Source: Photobacterium profundum (GTDB lineage: Bacteria > Pseudomonadota > Gammaproteobacteria > Enterobacterales > Vibrionaceae). From it: a DNA stretch of 64,000 bases. Made by a program: the position numbers and the translations under genes. Of the stretch, positions 45,488 through 55,862 are shown piece by piece. Location of the stretch: the NCBI RefSeq assembly GCF_003026285.1, contig NZ_PYOD01000001.1, positions 62,001-126,000 on the forward strand. Reading direction: 5' to 3'. How positions within the stretch are numbered: the first letter of the stretch is position 1; the number at the start of each line of letters is the position of its first letter. The notes below the pieces were generated by a model. The model made no database searches, was not told the origin of the DNA, and saw nothing but the letters and a program-made list of their open reading frames with translations.

Positions 45488-46144
45488 ATGCGTATTTTAC
45501 TCGTCGAAGATGATGTGATGTTAGGGAAATCCATGGTGACGTCGTTAAGTCGCCATGGCTATACCGTAGACTGGTTACAGCAAGGTAATGGTGTAGAGGT
45601 AAACCTAAATACTGAAACTTTTATGGCGATTATTTTAGATCTCACACTACCCGATACTGATGGTTTAGAAGTACTCCGCCGAGTACGAAAAGCGGGACAC
45701 TCCCTACCCATCTTAATTTTAACGGCACGTGATGAAATCGATGATCGTGTAAAGGGACTTGATGGCGGTGCAGACGATTACCTTGTTAAACCTTTTGCAC
45801 TTGAAGAGTTATTGGCTAGGCTTCGTGTATTAATCAGACGTGTTTCTGGGCATACCGACACACAGCTAGAAATTGGTGATTTATCTATTTCACTCAAAAC
45901 CAATGACGTACATTATCAAGGTAACCCGGTAAAACTCACTAAAAATGAATTTAAAATCTTAGCCACCTTAGTAACACAATCAGGACGCGTACTCAGTAAA
46001 GAAAGCCTTCAACAAGTACTTCATGGTTGGGATGATCTGGCAAGTGACAATGCCATCGAAGTACATATTCATAATTTAAGGAAAAAGATTGGTGGTCAGC
46101 TAATCAAAAATATCCGCGGAGTGGGCTATATTATTGAACGCTAA
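45488..46144 (+). CDS. OmpR/PhoB-family response regulator (QseB/PmrA type)
   Basis: 218 residues. Receiver: acidic pair D8/D9, phosphoacceptor D51 and K101 in YLVKPFALEELLARL. The C-terminal winged helix has LTKNEFKILATLVTQSGRVLSKE and IEVHIHNLRKKIG ending GVGYIIER. Closest in style to QseB/PmrA/TctD. The histidine kinase gene overlaps its 3' end by 11 bases. The CTTAAG-N5-CTTAAG box at 41376 is the kind of site such regulators bind, so the four-gene set upstream is a likely target. Confidence 0.92.
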   Translation: MRILLVEDDVMLGKSMVTSLSRHGYTVDWLQQGNGVEVNLNTETFMAIILDLTLPDTDGLEVLRRVRKAGHSLPILILTARDEIDDRVKGLDGGADDYLVKPFALEELLARLRVLIRRVSGHTDTQLEIGDLSISLKTNDVHYQGNPVKLTKNEFKILATLVTQSGRVLSKESLQQVLHGWDDLASDNAIEVHIHNLRKKIGGQLIKNIRGVGYIIER

Positions 46145-47582
46145 TATTTTAAGTGATAAAAAGTCATCAAACCCAGATCTTTTTTCCATCAAAAGACGAC
46201 TAACCCTTACAACAATAACGGTTGCGTCTGCATTGGTACTACTGTCGTGGATTTTAACCTTCTACGAAACCCGACATGAAATTGATGAAGTCTATGATGC
46301 ACGTCTTGGGCAATCTGCGAAAATTCTAGCCTTAAGCATGCCCCATATGCTGCAAGAACCTGCAGATATACGCACAAAAGCCTATTCTGATTGGTATCAC
46401 GATATTCAAATATACGCCGACGACGATGATACCGTCACAACCTTTGGTCATCCTTACGAACAAAATTTGATGTTTCAATTTTTCACCCCGACAGAAGTCA
46501 TACTCAAATCACCAGGGGCACCAGCAACATTAATCGGCGACGTAAACCAACCAGGGTTTAGTTTCGTTACTATAAACAATGAAGAATGGCGTCGCTTTCA
46601 AATTCAATTACCCCCTCAGCCCAATATCGACCAAGCTGCCTTTTTAGTCACCGCAGAAAGACAAGCGATTCGCTCTGAGTTAATCAATGAAATAGCCATC
46701 TCTACCGGATTACCTCAGTTAGTGTTGATCCCTATTCTTGCACTAACAATTATCTTTTTAGTGAACAAGTTTCTTCAGCCTATCGATGACCTTCGTAAAG
46801 CTATCGCTCAACGCAACATCAATAAACTCGATAGTATTCACGTACCACAGCCAACAGTTGAGTTAGCACCACTGGTTAATCAGCTTAACTACTTACTCGC
46901 TGAATTAGATAAGGCATGGCAACGTGAACGTCGGCTGACTCGCACCGCTGCACATGAATTAAAAACCCCTCTTGCGGTGCTTAGATTAAATGCCGAAAAT
47001 GCCCTAAAGAGCTCAAATAAAAATGAATTAAGAAACGACTTAACAAATATTTTACATGGCATCGATCGCACAGATCGCCTGATCCAACAACTACTGATAC
47101 TTTCTAAAGTGGAAGCAGAACAAGCCTTTCATCCTGAGTCCATAGAGGTAATGGCATGTCTACGTGATGTTATCGCCTCACTTGCACCGATTGCTTTAAA
47201 GCAGAAGCAAGAATTATCACTCGATGGGCCCGATATCGTTATGACGCAAGGCAACGCCATGCTACTGAGTATCTTGTTTAGCAATATTATCGATAATGCC
47301 ATCCGTTATTCTGGCACTCATTCATCAATTGAAATTACCGTAACCTGTAAACACAACAGTAAGGTGTTAGCGCCCGACATGATCGAAGTTATTGTTCATG
47401 ACAATGGCACTGCGATTCAACATGACGTTCGAGACAAGATTTTTGAGAAATTTTTTCGAGGTAACACAGAGCGAGGCGATGGCGCTGGTTTAGGCATGTC
47501 TATTGTGGCAGATATTGCCACAATGCATGGCGGTAATGTCATGTTACTGCCCCAACGGATCAGCAAGGCAATGCATTCTTAA
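46134..47582 (+). CDS. Sensor histidine kinase (QseC/PmrB type)
   Basis: 482 residues. Two membrane helices (about 24-42 and 192-213) enclose a periplasmic sensor of about 150 residues. A HAMP-like linker and the H-box AAHELKTPLAVLRL (H274) follow, then the N box NIIDNAIRYSG, and G boxes in HDNGTAI and GDGAGLGMSIV. The start appears to be TTG (46134), since no ATG occurs before the first helix; the 11-base overlap with the regulator suggests coupling. The signal is unknown. Confidence 0.88.
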   Translation: MNANILSDKKSSNPDLFSIKRRLTLTTITVASALVLLSWILTFYETRHEIDEVYDARLGQSAKILALSMPHMLQEPADIRTKAYSDWYHDIQIYADDDDTVTTFGHPYEQNLMFQFFTPTEVILKSPGAPATLIGDVNQPGFSFVTINNEEWRRFQIQLPPQPNIDQAAFLVTAERQAIRSELINEIAISTGLPQLVLIPILALTIIFLVNKFLQPIDDLRKAIAQRNINKLDSIHVPQPTVELAPLVNQLNYLLAELDKAWQRERRLTRTAAHELKTPLAVLRLNAENALKSSNKNELRNDLTNILHGIDRTDRLIQQLLILSKVEAEQAFHPESIEVMACLRDVIASLAPIALKQKQELSLDGPDIVMTQGNAMLLSILFSNIIDNAIRYSGTHSSIEITVTCKHNSKVLAPDMIEVIVHDNGTAIQHDVRDKIFEKFFRGNTERGDGAGLGMSIVADIATMHGGNVMLLPQRISKAMHS

Positions 47583-47631
47583 TATCATTACCTTGTGACC
47601 TCAATTAGCCAAGCATAAGACAATAATACGT

Positions 47632-48105
47632 TTATTCTGGCATTGCAGAAGAATGGTGGCTGGTAATTAACCATTCAGTGCCATCCCAACGATACGTATA
47701 AGTATAACGTCCACTAACAGTCGCACCTGTTTTCGCAAAGGTAAACGTATAAAGACCAGCATCTACCGCAGTATTACACCCCAACTCAATGGTACGTAAA
47801 TCAATACTCCCTGATGGGCGATCTTCAAGAAAGTGATCGAAATAGTCTTCTTTCTCGTTCGCGGTATAACGTGCCCTATTAGACACTGTCGGTAAAAGCA
47901 CAGAGCGCACAGCATAGTTAGCAACAACATTTTTGGAGTTGCCTGTTCGCAACGAGTTATTCCAACGATCAAATAAGGATTCGATTTCAGCTTCAGACAC
48001 CACTTTGCAGCTTTCAGTGTACATTTTAGGAGGGCTGGGTTGATCAGAAGAGCAACCAACAAGAGCAGTAGTCACAAACAACACGCTAGGTAATACAATT
48101 TTCAT
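47632..48105 (-). CDS. SgcJ/EcaC-type NTF2-like lipoprotein
   Basis: 157 residues. Signal peptide with lipobox LVGC (Cys18) then SSDQPS. The NTF2-like domain has FDRWNNSLRTGNSKNVVANYA, ARYTANEKEDYFDHFLE and a final YTYRWDGTEWLITSHHSS, the SgcJ/EcaC (DUF4440) pattern. It is periplasmic and probably binds a small ligand. The ATG at 48105 has GGAA upstream. Confidence 0.8.
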   Translation of the reverse strand: MKIVLPSVLFVTTALVGCSSDQPSPPKMYTESCKVVSEAEIESLFDRWNNSLRTGNSKNVVANYAVRSVLLPTVSNRARYTANEKEDYFDHFLEDRPSGSIDLRTIELGCNTAVDAGLYTFTFAKTGATVSGRYTYTYRWDGTEWLITSHHSSAMPE

Positions 48106-48354
48106 AAACGTTCCAACGACTAATAAGTGAGAATACAAACGTCTAGATCAGTATATGAACGATTCTGGCTCTTAGTCGGAATATTTACCCGTCGATTAAT
48201 GAGACATACCGAGGTTTTACCATTAAAAATATTACTGAAATCCAAATAAACAGCTTTTTATTTGCGATTTCAACTTAAAAAGACCAAATATTAGTCAGTT
48301 AGAATTATAGCGCTTTACATCGACATCAGTATTCATTATTATCTTTCGCACTCA

Positions 48355-48445
48355 GGAGAGATGGCTGAGTGGTCGAAAGCACCGGTCTTGAAAACCGGCA
48401 AGGGTTTATAGCCCTTCTAGGGTTCAAATCCCTATCTCTCCGCCA
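48355..48445 (+). tRNA. tRNA-Ser (anticodon TGA)
   Basis: Acceptor GGAGAGA pairs with the 3' TCTCTCC. A long variable arm is typical of tRNA-Ser. Anticodon loop CTTGAAA gives UGA. Encoded CCA. Confidence 0.96.
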
Positions 48446-48490
48446 TATTGGTATTTAGGCGTAAGCGTGAATACAAACAGAATAAAGTGT

Positions 48491-48566
<76 letters not shown>

Positions 48567-48574
48567 TTTATTTT

Positions 48575-48649
<75 letters not shown>

Positions 48650-48655
48650 TACAAT

Positions 48656-48731
48656 TCCCTCTTAGTTCAGTTGGTAGAACGCCGGACTGTTAATCCGTAT
48701 GTCACTGGTTCAAGTCCAGTAGAGGGAGCCA
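48656..48731 (+). tRNA. tRNA-Asn (anticodon GTT)
   Basis: 76 bases, TCCCTCT acceptor with AGAGGGA, anticodon loop CTGTTAA (GUU), T arm GTTCAAG, encoded CCA. Last of the four-tRNA operon. Confidence 0.97.
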
Positions 48732-48737
48732 TACAAC

Positions 48738-48766
48738 AAAAAAGCCGCTCAATGAGCGGCTTTTTT
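48738..48766 (+). terminator. Terminator of the tRNA operon
   Basis: AAAGCCGCTC (48741-48750) pairs with GAGCGGCTTT (48754-48763) across a 3-base loop, ending in six T, 10 bp after tRNA-Asn. Confidence 0.92.
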
Positions 48767-48837
48767 GTGTCCGTTAGTTAGGGTACGATTCTCATTTATT
48801 TAAACTACACAGCCCCTCCATTCCTGCTTCAATCAAA

Positions 48838-50364
48838 CTAAAGCATCATGACTTGCGCAACCAAAAGAATAGAACCAAATACAAGTAAAAAGCCAACGAT
48901 GGGAAGTACGAATTTAACCCATTTGTTAAATGGAATATCGAGCATTTGCAGAGTGACTAAAACTAATCCCGTAGGCGCTAAAAATAGCATTGAATATTGC
49001 CCCCAGTTATAGGCTGATACTACAATATCACGAGGTATCATCACTGTATCTGCGAGTGGTGCCATGATTGGCATAGCTAAAACAGCAAGCCCAGATGAAG
49101 ATGGAACAACTAATCCAAGGAAGAAAAAGACAATCATTTGAGAAACAGCAAATACACTACCATGCATACCCGATACAAGATCAGATGCATAGGCTAATAT
49201 TGTATCTGAAACCATTCCTTGCTCAAGAACAATATTTACACCACGCGCCATTCCAATAATTAATGATACTGCGACTAACTCAGACGCTCCTTTGGTAAAA
49301 GCTTCAACAGCTTCTTTTTCTTTTAGCCCTGAAATGAAGATTATTATTATAGCAATAGTTAAGAAAGATGCCGCCATCTGAGGAAACCACCATCCCCCCA
49401 TAGAAACACCCCAGATCATTAGTGGGAATGCGATTGCAAATAAAGCAAGAATCACTTTACGGCGTGTTGTGAAAGGTACATTACCTGAGAGGTTGTCACT
49501 TTTTAAAAATCGAGCTTTAAATGATTCTCGATCTTCATAGGTATAAGAAAATGAAGGATCAGCTTTAATTTTTTGACAGTACCAATACAAATAACCGATA
49601 ACCACAGTAGTTCCAACGACAAGCCCAAAGGCCCTAACACCCAACCCTTCAGTAAAAGATATGCCAGCCGCATTAGATGCGATAACAACAGAAAATGGGT
49701 TGATGGTTGAAAAAGCTGTACCAATGGATGCTGCAAGGAATATTGCGCCTACGCAAACAATAGAGTCAAACCCTAGCGCTAGAAAAATAGGAACAAGAAT
49801 CGGGTAAAACGCGACAGCTTCTTCTTCCAAACCACAAGTGGTTCCACCCAATGCCATAACGATACAAACTAAAGCAACAAATAGAAATTCTCGTCCTTTC
49901 GTTTTTTCAGATAAACTTATTAAACCTGCATCAAATGCCCCTGTTTTATTTATTACTCCGATCATGCCACCCAATATCAAAATAAAAACAATAATATCTG
50001 CACCTTCAATTGTGCCTTCAACTATTGAAACAGCAACATCCAACAACCCTTTTGGCGATTGTTCAACTTGTTGATAAGTATCTGGTATTGCTATTGGCTT
50101 TCGTATTACACCGTTAACAAATTGTTCAATATCGATATTGATATTAAGCTTTTTTAACTCATCTTGAGTTGCTGCTACTGTTGTTACATTCCCTGATGGG
50201 CTAGCTATCTGTAACGTATTATCATTTTCGCTATACGCTAATTTTGAATATGATCCAGCAGGAACAATCCATGTAAGACCAATGGCAACTAACATAATTA
50301 CAAACAAGATTGTGAATGCGGTTGGGAATTGAAATGTTCTCTTTGACTCTTTAATAATATCCAT
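48838..50364 (-). CDS. YfcC-family transporter
   Basis: 508 residues with about 12 membrane helices. N-terminus RTFQFPTAFTILFVIMLVAI then WIVPAGSYSK is the YfcC/ArcD-like family start. Further family blocks: GGTTCGLEEEAVAFYPILVP and FLGLVVPSSSGLAVLAMPIM. The family is annotated as basic amino acid antiporter or C4-dicarboxylate-type carriers; the substrate here is unknown. The gene is convergent with the tRNA operon and alone in its transcript. Confidence 0.85.
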   Translation of the reverse strand: MDIIKESKRTFQFPTAFTILFVIMLVAIGLTWIVPAGSYSKLAYSENDNTLQIASPSGNVTTVAATQDELKKLNINIDIEQFVNGVIRKPIAIPDTYQQVEQSPKGLLDVAVSIVEGTIEGADIIVFILILGGMIGVINKTGAFDAGLISLSEKTKGREFLFVALVCIVMALGGTTCGLEEEAVAFYPILVPIFLALGFDSIVCVGAIFLAASIGTAFSTINPFSVVIASNAAGISFTEGLGVRAFGLVVGTTVVIGYLYWYCQKIKADPSFSYTYEDRESFKARFLKSDNLSGNVPFTTRRKVILALFAIAFPLMIWGVSMGGWWFPQMAASFLTIAIIIIFISGLKEKEAVEAFTKGASELVAVSLIIGMARGVNIVLEQGMVSDTILAYASDLVSGMHGSVFAVSQMIVFFFLGLVVPSSSGLAVLAMPIMAPLADTVMIPRDIVVSAYNWGQYSMLFLAPTGLVLVTLQMLDIPFNKWVKFVLPIVGFLLVFGSILLVAQVMML

Positions 50365-50635
50365 TTTATAACCACTACGTTATTTACATATAAGAAAACT
50401 ACCTACTTAATAGCCACAAAGTATTATGTAACCAAATGTAAAAACGCTATACCTATCACAAAAAAACAAATGCAATAAGTTGGATATTAAAAAGTAGAGA
50501 AACACTCACTGTAACAAGACAAGCACAGTGAAGAACCCTATGAATAATTAAGCTCTAAATGAGGTTATGGTAAGTAGATGTTTGTACTAAGGAGAATTGA
50601 GTACCAATAAGTAAACATCTTTCGGGTATAATTTG

Positions 50636-50974
50636 TTATGTATTTGCGTGTTGCTTATTAATTTTGAGCCAAAACGATTCTTGGCAATGGTTTATAAATG
50701 TCTTTCTTTTAGGCTGCACTAACGTATTCTCTAATTCTGAAATCACTTCGTACGAAATCCAGCACTCTGGGCACGCCTGTTCATTGGCTTCAAAAAGCTC
50801 AGATTCAATGCAATGTTTTATAATCACGCCATTTGAAAATCTAAATAACGACTCTGTACAATCAACCTCGATACCTTGATCTTTATAAGATGTATCAACC
50901 GACTCATGGCTAACGAGTTCTAATTCAGTGATTTCACCTTTTGTGGCGGCAATATAAGTGTAAAGATCGTTCAT
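50636..50974 (-). CDS. Small protein of unknown function
   Basis: 112 residues, soluble and acidic. It contains ITELELVSHESVDT, FRFSNGVIIKHCIESELFEA and a CPEC pair in EQACPECWISYE, which might bind metal. No family recognised. The start at 50974 is followed by MNDLYTYIAATKG. Confidence 0.5.
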   Translation of the reverse strand: MNDLYTYIAATKGEITELELVSHESVDTSYKDQGIEVDCTESLFRFSNGVIIKHCIESELFEANEQACPECWISYEVISELENTLVQPKRKTFINHCQESFWLKINKQHANT

Positions 50975-51057
50975 ACGATGTATCTCTTTTATGACAAAGA
51001 CTAGACATTAAATGGATACATAATACAACTTAGCACCATTTAAACTATCGACAAATG

Positions 51058-51801
51058 CTAACGATTAATCGGCATTATGGACTCTTGTACATCAAACGTT
51101 TCTCCAACTCTTTCAATGTCATAATACATAATTCCAATCTCTTCATTCCTTTCATAACAAGGGTTGGCGTGATCAAAGCCGTAGCACGTAGCAGGGCAAA
51201 CAACTTGGTTAACCCCCTCTTTTACCAGCACCTTGAAGAAAGAGTGTGCATGCCCACTAATAACGGAAAGAGTATGATGATGTATCGCTCTTACTACTGC
51301 AGCTTTGTTTTCTATTCCTATTTGAGTGAACCACTCTGTACCAACATCAACCACTGGATGATGTACAACAACGATTGAGGGTGTTTTTCGTGACCATTTC
51401 TTCAGCAAACTAAGATCTTTGTTTGAAACTCGACCCGATCCAAGCGGCATATTGGTTAAAGGCGTTTGACTTGAATCGACAAAGATCAACCGACAACCAT
51501 TCGCCAGTTTTACCGTTTTCTTAACCATAATACGACTGCCGCTAAATACAGCTTTCATCATTTGCGAATCATCGTGATTACCAGCAATAGCATATATTTC
51601 ACTGTTCGAGACATGAGTCTCTATGATTTCTCTGAAATGCTCATAAACATCCACTGAAGGGTTACAAACCAAGTCCCCCGTTAGCAGTAAAATAGCACCA
51701 TCGCCATTGCCCTCTATATGCTGTAAAGCACAGACTAGGTTGGCGTTAGCCTCTGTATTACCAACTTGAAGGTGACAATCGCTTACTTGATATATTTTCA
51801 T
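51058..51801 (-). CDS. CpdA-like metallophosphoesterase
   Basis: 247 residues. Metal-binding series: D-x-H in QVSDCHLQ, GDL in LLLTGDLV, GNHD in AIAGNHDD, HHP in VVVHHPVV and GHAH in VISGHAHS. Order and spacing fit class III cAMP phosphodiesterase CpdA, though it is somewhat diverged in the N-terminus (CHLQVGNTEANANL). It would lower cAMP and so affect CRP. The ATG at 51801 is taken; a TTG at 51810 is less likely. Confidence 0.82.
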   Translation of the reverse strand: MKIYQVSDCHLQVGNTEANANLVCALQHIEGNGDGAILLLTGDLVCNPSVDVYEHFREIIETHVSNSEIYAIAGNHDDSQMMKAVFSGSRIMVKKTVKLANGCRLIFVDSSQTPLTNMPLGSGRVSNKDLSLLKKWSRKTPSIVVVHHPVVDVGTEWFTQIGIENKAAVVRAIHHHTLSVISGHAHSFFKVLVKEGVNQVVCPATCYGFDHANPCYERNEEIGIMYYDIERVGETFDVQESIMPINR

Positions 51802-52155
51802 TTCACTCAATCATCAACGTTATTATATATTTAAGAAATTTGCATGACAAATAACACACAACAAAGTGTAACAGTAAACCAATGATTAAAAAGGGAAATA
51901 GCAGCTTAATCATTACTTACTCATCGTTAATCATAATTCGCTAAATACTTGATATCACCATCTCTTACAAATAAAGCACCTTAATGATGTATTACTTGCC
52001 TCTACCACTCGACATCTTGAAGGTAAACTCTGTATAATCCGTGACCCTAATCACACTAATACGTCTCTTACTTTCGCAGTACTTATCCTGAGCTCGTTTA
52101 TTTATAAACAGTAAGTCAGATAATTAACCTGTTAGTAAACAGCTAGGACACTCTT
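51802..52155. other. Divergent intergenic region, ybiT promoter
   Basis: 354 bp. TCGACA (52009-52014) and TATAAT (52033-52038), 18 bp apart, form a credible sigma-70 promoter for ybiT. Nothing else recognised. Confidence 0.55.
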
Positions 52156-53736
52156 TTGATCTCGACCGCAAATATCACAATGCAATTTGGCCCTGAGCCA
52201 TTGTTTGAAAACATTTCTGCCAAATTTGGTAACGGCAACCGCTACGGTTTAATCGGCGCTAACGGTTGTGGTAAATCCACATTTATGAAAATTCTCAGCG
52301 GTGAATTAGCACCAACTTCTGGCAATGTGTCAATTTCTCCAGGTCAGAAAGTTGGCACACTAAGCCAAGATCAATTTGCGTTCGAAGAATACAGTGTTAT
52401 CGACACCGTGATTATGGGCGATGCTAAGCTTTGGGAAATAAAGCAAGAACGTGAGCGCATTTATTCGCTGCCAGAAATGAGCGAAGAAGATGGTATGAAA
52501 GTGGGTGAGCTTGAAAGTGAATTCGCAGAGATGGACGGCTACAGTGCTGAAAGTCGTGCGGGTGACATTTTGCTAGAAGCAGGTATTGAAGAAGAATTCC
52601 ACTTCGGTTCAATGCAGCAGGTTGCCCCTGGCCGAAAATTGCGTGTGCTACTTGCACAATCATTATTCTCTAACCCTGATATCTTGTTACTGGATGAACC
52701 AACCAACAACTTGGATATCCACACCATTAACTGGTTGGCTGGTGAACTTAACAAGCGTAAGTGCACCATGATCATCATCTCGCACGACAGACACTTCTTA
52801 AACACTGTTTGTACGCATATGGCAGATATTGATTACGGCGAACTGCGCATCTACCCTGGTAACTATGAATATTTCATGGAAGCTGCGGCACTAATCCAAG
52901 AGCAATTACTTGCAGGTAATGCGAAGAAAAGTGCTGAAATGGTAGAGTTACAAGACTTCGTTAACCGCTTTGGTGCTAATGCATCTAAAGCAAAACAAGC
53001 TAGTTCTCGCGCGAAGAAATTAGACAAGATCAAACTTGATGACGTTAAATCATCAAGCCGCATGACACCATCGCTAAAATTCCAAGATGGTAAAAAAATG
53101 CATCGCCAAGCATTAATCCTTGAAGATGTTGGTCACGGTTTTGATGGCGAAGTGTTATTTGAAGGTGGCGACCTTATTCTTGAAGCTGGTGCTAAACTTG
53201 CGGTTATCGGTGAAAATGGCGTGGGTAAATCAACCTTTTTACGCTGTTTAGTAAATGAGCTACAACAAAATGAAGGTGTAATTAAGTGGTCTGAAAATGC
53301 CACTGTTGGTTACTGCCCACAAGATAGCTCTGCATATTTCGATAACGATCTTAGCCTATTTGATTGGATTTCTCAGTACCGTACTGAGAAGCACAATGAC
53401 CTTATGATTCGCGGTATGTTAGGTCGCCTTCTGTTTACTGAAGATGACGCAAACAAAAAAGCACGCAGCTGTTCAGGTGGTGAAAAGAACCGTTTGTTAT
53501 TTGGTATGTTAATGCTGATGGAAACTAACGTGTTAATCATGGATGAACCAACTAACCACATGGATATGGAAGCGATTGAAGCATTAAACAACGCATTAAA
53601 AGTGTACCAAGGTACGCTTATTTTCGTTAGCCACGACCGTGAATTCGTTTCATCACTGGCTACACGCATTATCGACATTAAAGATAATAAAATGATTAAC
53701 TTCCAAGGTACGTTCAACGAGTACCTATCAAATTAA
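52156..53736 (+). CDS. ybiT: ABC-F protein YbiT
   Basis: 526 residues (E. coli about 530). Starts on [23 protein letters not shown] matches the YbiT N-terminus and TAGGA lies seven bases upstream; no ATG is nearby in frame. Walker A GANGCGKS (34-41) and GENGVGKS; signatures VAPGRKL (domain 1, altered as in YbiT) and CSGGE (domain 2); Walker [12 protein letters not shown] and [11 protein letters not shown]. It acts on ribosomes in resolving stalls. Ends with a strong hairpin terminator. Confidence 0.93.
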   Translation: MISTANITMQFGPEPLFENISAKFGNGNRYGLIGANGCGKSTFMKILSGELAPTSGNVSISPGQKVGTLSQDQFAFEEYSVIDTVIMGDAKLWEIKQERERIYSLPEMSEEDGMKVGELESEFAEMDGYSAESRAGDILLEAGIEEEFHFGSMQQVAPGRKLRVLLAQSLFSNPDILLLDEPTNNLDIHTINWLAGELNKRKCTMIIISHDRHFLNTVCTHMADIDYGELRIYPGNYEYFMEAAALIQEQLLAGNAKKSAEMVELQDFVNRFGANASKAKQASSRAKKLDKIKLDDVKSSSRMTPSLKFQDGKKMHRQALILEDVGHGFDGEVLFEGGDLILEAGAKLAVIGENGVGKSTFLRCLVNELQQNEGVIKWSENATVGYCPQDSSAYFDNDLSLFDWISQYRTEKHNDLMIRGMLGRLLFTEDDANKKARSCSGGEKNRLLFGMLMLMETNVLIMDEPTNHMDMEAIEALNNALKVYQGTLIFVSHDREFVSSLATRIIDIKDNKMINFQGTFNEYLSN

Positions 53737-53781
53737 AGCATAATCAGACACAAAAAAGTCGCATAGTGTAATAAAAGAAAT

Positions 53782-53834
53782 AAAGCTGATCGCATAATAA
53801 CTCGTCAGAGTTCACTATGAGATTGGCTTTTTTT
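53782..53834 (+). terminator. Terminator of ybiT
   Basis: Long imperfect stem with AAAGC/GCTTT at the base and AACTC-GTCA-GAGTT at the tip, ending in seven T. Confidence 0.75.
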
Positions 53835-53899
53835 GTTTATTTTTAACAAGAAATAGCGATACTATCGCTCATATAATCTATGCATATCTAGGCAATAAC

Positions 53900-54571
53900 A
53901 TGACGCTTCCAATACTGTATTCTTTACGACGATGCCCTTATGCGATGCGAGCAAGAATAGGAATACTATTGGCAAAGCAGCCTGTTATGTTACGTGATAT
54001 TGTGATGAAGAATATTCCTGCCGAAATGATTGCAGTATCACCTAAAGCAACAGTCCCGGTTTTAGTGCTTGCCGATTCGACCGTCATTGATGAAAGTCTT
54101 GATATAATGCTTTGGGCATTGCAGCAAAGCGATCCGAGTGATCTACTTGTTAAAGAAAGTACTGATGCTCTACCTACCATGCTTAACCTTATTCACCGCA
54201 ACGACAATGAGTTTGTCGAGTCGTTAGAAAAATATAAAGTCGCAGCGCGTTATCATGATATTGCAGAGGTGTTTTATCGCAACCAATGCGAGATGTTCAT
54301 TACCGATCTTGAAGAACGCTTAGCGACCGATGAATTCTTGATGGGTGATAAACCGTGTTTAGCTGACTACGCACTTTTACCTTTTGTACGCCAGTTTTCC
54401 CGCGTTGATCGAAAGTGGTATCTACACTCCCCCTATACAAACATTCAACGCTGGCTGAATACACATTATCAAAACCCACTATTTTCTAAAGCAATGAAAA
54501 AATACCCTCGATGGCTAGATAACCATGAGTCTGTTTTAATTGGTGTCGACGAAACGAAGAAACCTTTATAG
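53900..54571 (+). CDS. Glutathione S-transferase-like protein
   Basis: 223 residues. The N-terminal thioredoxin fold carries LRRCPYAMRARIG (CPYA in place of the CPYC of glutaredoxins) and the cis-Pro in ATVPVLV. The GSH-binding E-S lies in VIDESLDIMLWAL. The helical C-terminal domain has DYALLPFVRQFSRVD. Probably a glutathione-dependent transferase or lyase. Its 3' end overlaps the convergent GNAT gene by six bases. Confidence 0.82.
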   Translation: MTLPILYSLRRCPYAMRARIGILLAKQPVMLRDIVMKNIPAEMIAVSPKATVPVLVLADSTVIDESLDIMLWALQQSDPSDLLVKESTDALPTMLNLIHRNDNEFVESLEKYKVAARYHDIAEVFYRNQCEMFITDLEERLATDEFLMGDKPCLADYALLPFVRQFSRVDRKWYLHSPYTNIQRWLNTHYQNPLFSKAMKKYPRWLDNHESVLIGVDETKKPL

Positions 54572-54988
54572 ACGATTAGTCATTAAGTAGTAATCACAAT
54601 AATCATCAGAGCCTTGAGTCGCAATAACAAAACCTTTTGACGTATAGAATTTTAGCGCCATGTCATTTTTGCTCATGCATTTCAACGTTAGCGGTTTGTC
54701 GCTTAAATTTTTGGCGGTTTCTAACAGTTGTGTACCCACACCGATTCTGCTGGCACGCTCTGACACATAAAGGTGATGGATGAAATTGTCAGGCTCCCAC
54801 ACAGAGATAAACCCTAAAACATCATCCCCCTCGAGTGCTACGTGAATACGTTCTTCTTCTGTATCTTGATCAAAATCTAATAACTGGTATGGACTGGTCT
54901 CTAGCCAGGTAAAAGTAGATTTTCTTGATTCAAGATAGATGCTTCGCAAAGCATTTCGGTATTGTTCAGAAAATGTTTTAATTTCCAT
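54566..54988 (-). CDS. GNAT-family acetyltransferase
   Basis: 140 residues. The GNAT core has LGFISVWEPDNFIHHLYV followed by SERASRIGVGTQLLE (the R/Q-x-x-G-x-G acetyl-CoA loop) and a FYTSKGF motif B. Acceptor substrate unknown. Overlaps the GST gene tail to tail. Confidence 0.82.
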   Translation of the reverse strand: MEIKTFSEQYRNALRSIYLESRKSTFTWLETSPYQLLDFDQDTEEERIHVALEGDDVLGFISVWEPDNFIHHLYVSERASRIGVGTQLLETAKNLSDKPLTLKCMSKNDMALKFYTSKGFVIATQGSDDYCDYYLMTNRL

Positions 54989-55031
54989 ATAGATCCTTCA
55001 ACATTTAATACTACTCTGAATAGATAAATGC

Positions 55032-55475
55032 TTACATTAACCACCCTGTTCGAAACGATACACCGACTAATACAAACAAGATTGAGAGTATAGTCACGGG
55101 AATAATATGCAGCGCCATATCAACAAGGTTTTCTTCTGATAATTTAGGGATCACTCGAAATCTCGCATCTAGTGCAAACATTACAGTTAGCGCAAGTAAA
55201 CTTAATTTTGCGACAATTCCATGAGCTAACGGATTAGAGAAATCAAACCACAACGACACATCAGGCACTAAGTGATACGCGAGCATTAGCCCACTAATTA
55301 CCTGAATAATAAGCGCAGGCATTCCTATTTTTTCATATGCCTCTTCAAATTTAAGTAACTCTTGAGGCGACCGATTTTTTAAAACGCTCGGTAAAATAAC
55401 GCAGGATAAAACGATATGTCCGCCAGTCCAAACAGTGGCAGACAAGATATGAACCGCCAATAGAAAACCATACAT
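55032..55475 (-). CDS. CopD-like membrane protein
   Basis: 147 residues with four membrane helices. The first helix AVHILSATVWTGGHIV has the His and Trp-x-Gly-Gly of the CopD/YcnJ membrane domain, which binds copper or heme. Other His residues (YHLVPD, LHIIPVT) lie near membrane ends. Function in copper handling is inferred from the family; no other copper genes are nearby. Confidence 0.7.
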   Translation of the reverse strand: MYGFLLAVHILSATVWTGGHIVLSCVILPSVLKNRSPQELLKFEEAYEKIGMPALIIQVISGLMLAYHLVPDVSLWFDFSNPLAHGIVAKLSLLALTVMFALDARFRVIPKLSEENLVDMALHIIPVTILSILFVLVGVSFRTGWLM

Positions 55476-55862
55476 TGTTGATACTTCCTTTTATGTGCTA
55501 ACAGCCTTTATTCAACGATCTTTATCCTACATCTATTCACAGCACCGTATCTGAATACACTACTGAGATACACACAATAACAATCGTCTTAAAACTCATG
55601 CTGATGTTTGCAGCAATAAACATGTATAATTAATATATCATTTGATTGAGATGTATGACATCTAAAATGTGTAAACACTGTTTTTTATCAAAAGGTAAGA
55701 ATATTGAACAAATGGATGCTGTAAGGCTAACTAAGAAAGAACAAAATTGACGAGTGTAGCGACAGGTAAAATTGAATATTCAATTACCACTTTTGCAGAG
55801 TTGTCACCACTGTAACTCACTTTATAATACTCACTTCAACTTTTAGAGAAGTCACCGTTAGT
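55476..55862. other. Intergenic with a possible tiny frame
   Basis: 387 bp, AT-rich. A 31-codon frame (55655-55750, MTSKMCKHCFLSKG...) has a CKHC pair but a poor ribosome site and is not called as a gene. Confidence 0.35.

Noticed and set aside
55655..55750. 31-codon frame with a CKHC pair
   Set aside because: Weak ribosome site, no family match; kept only as a note in the intergenic entry.
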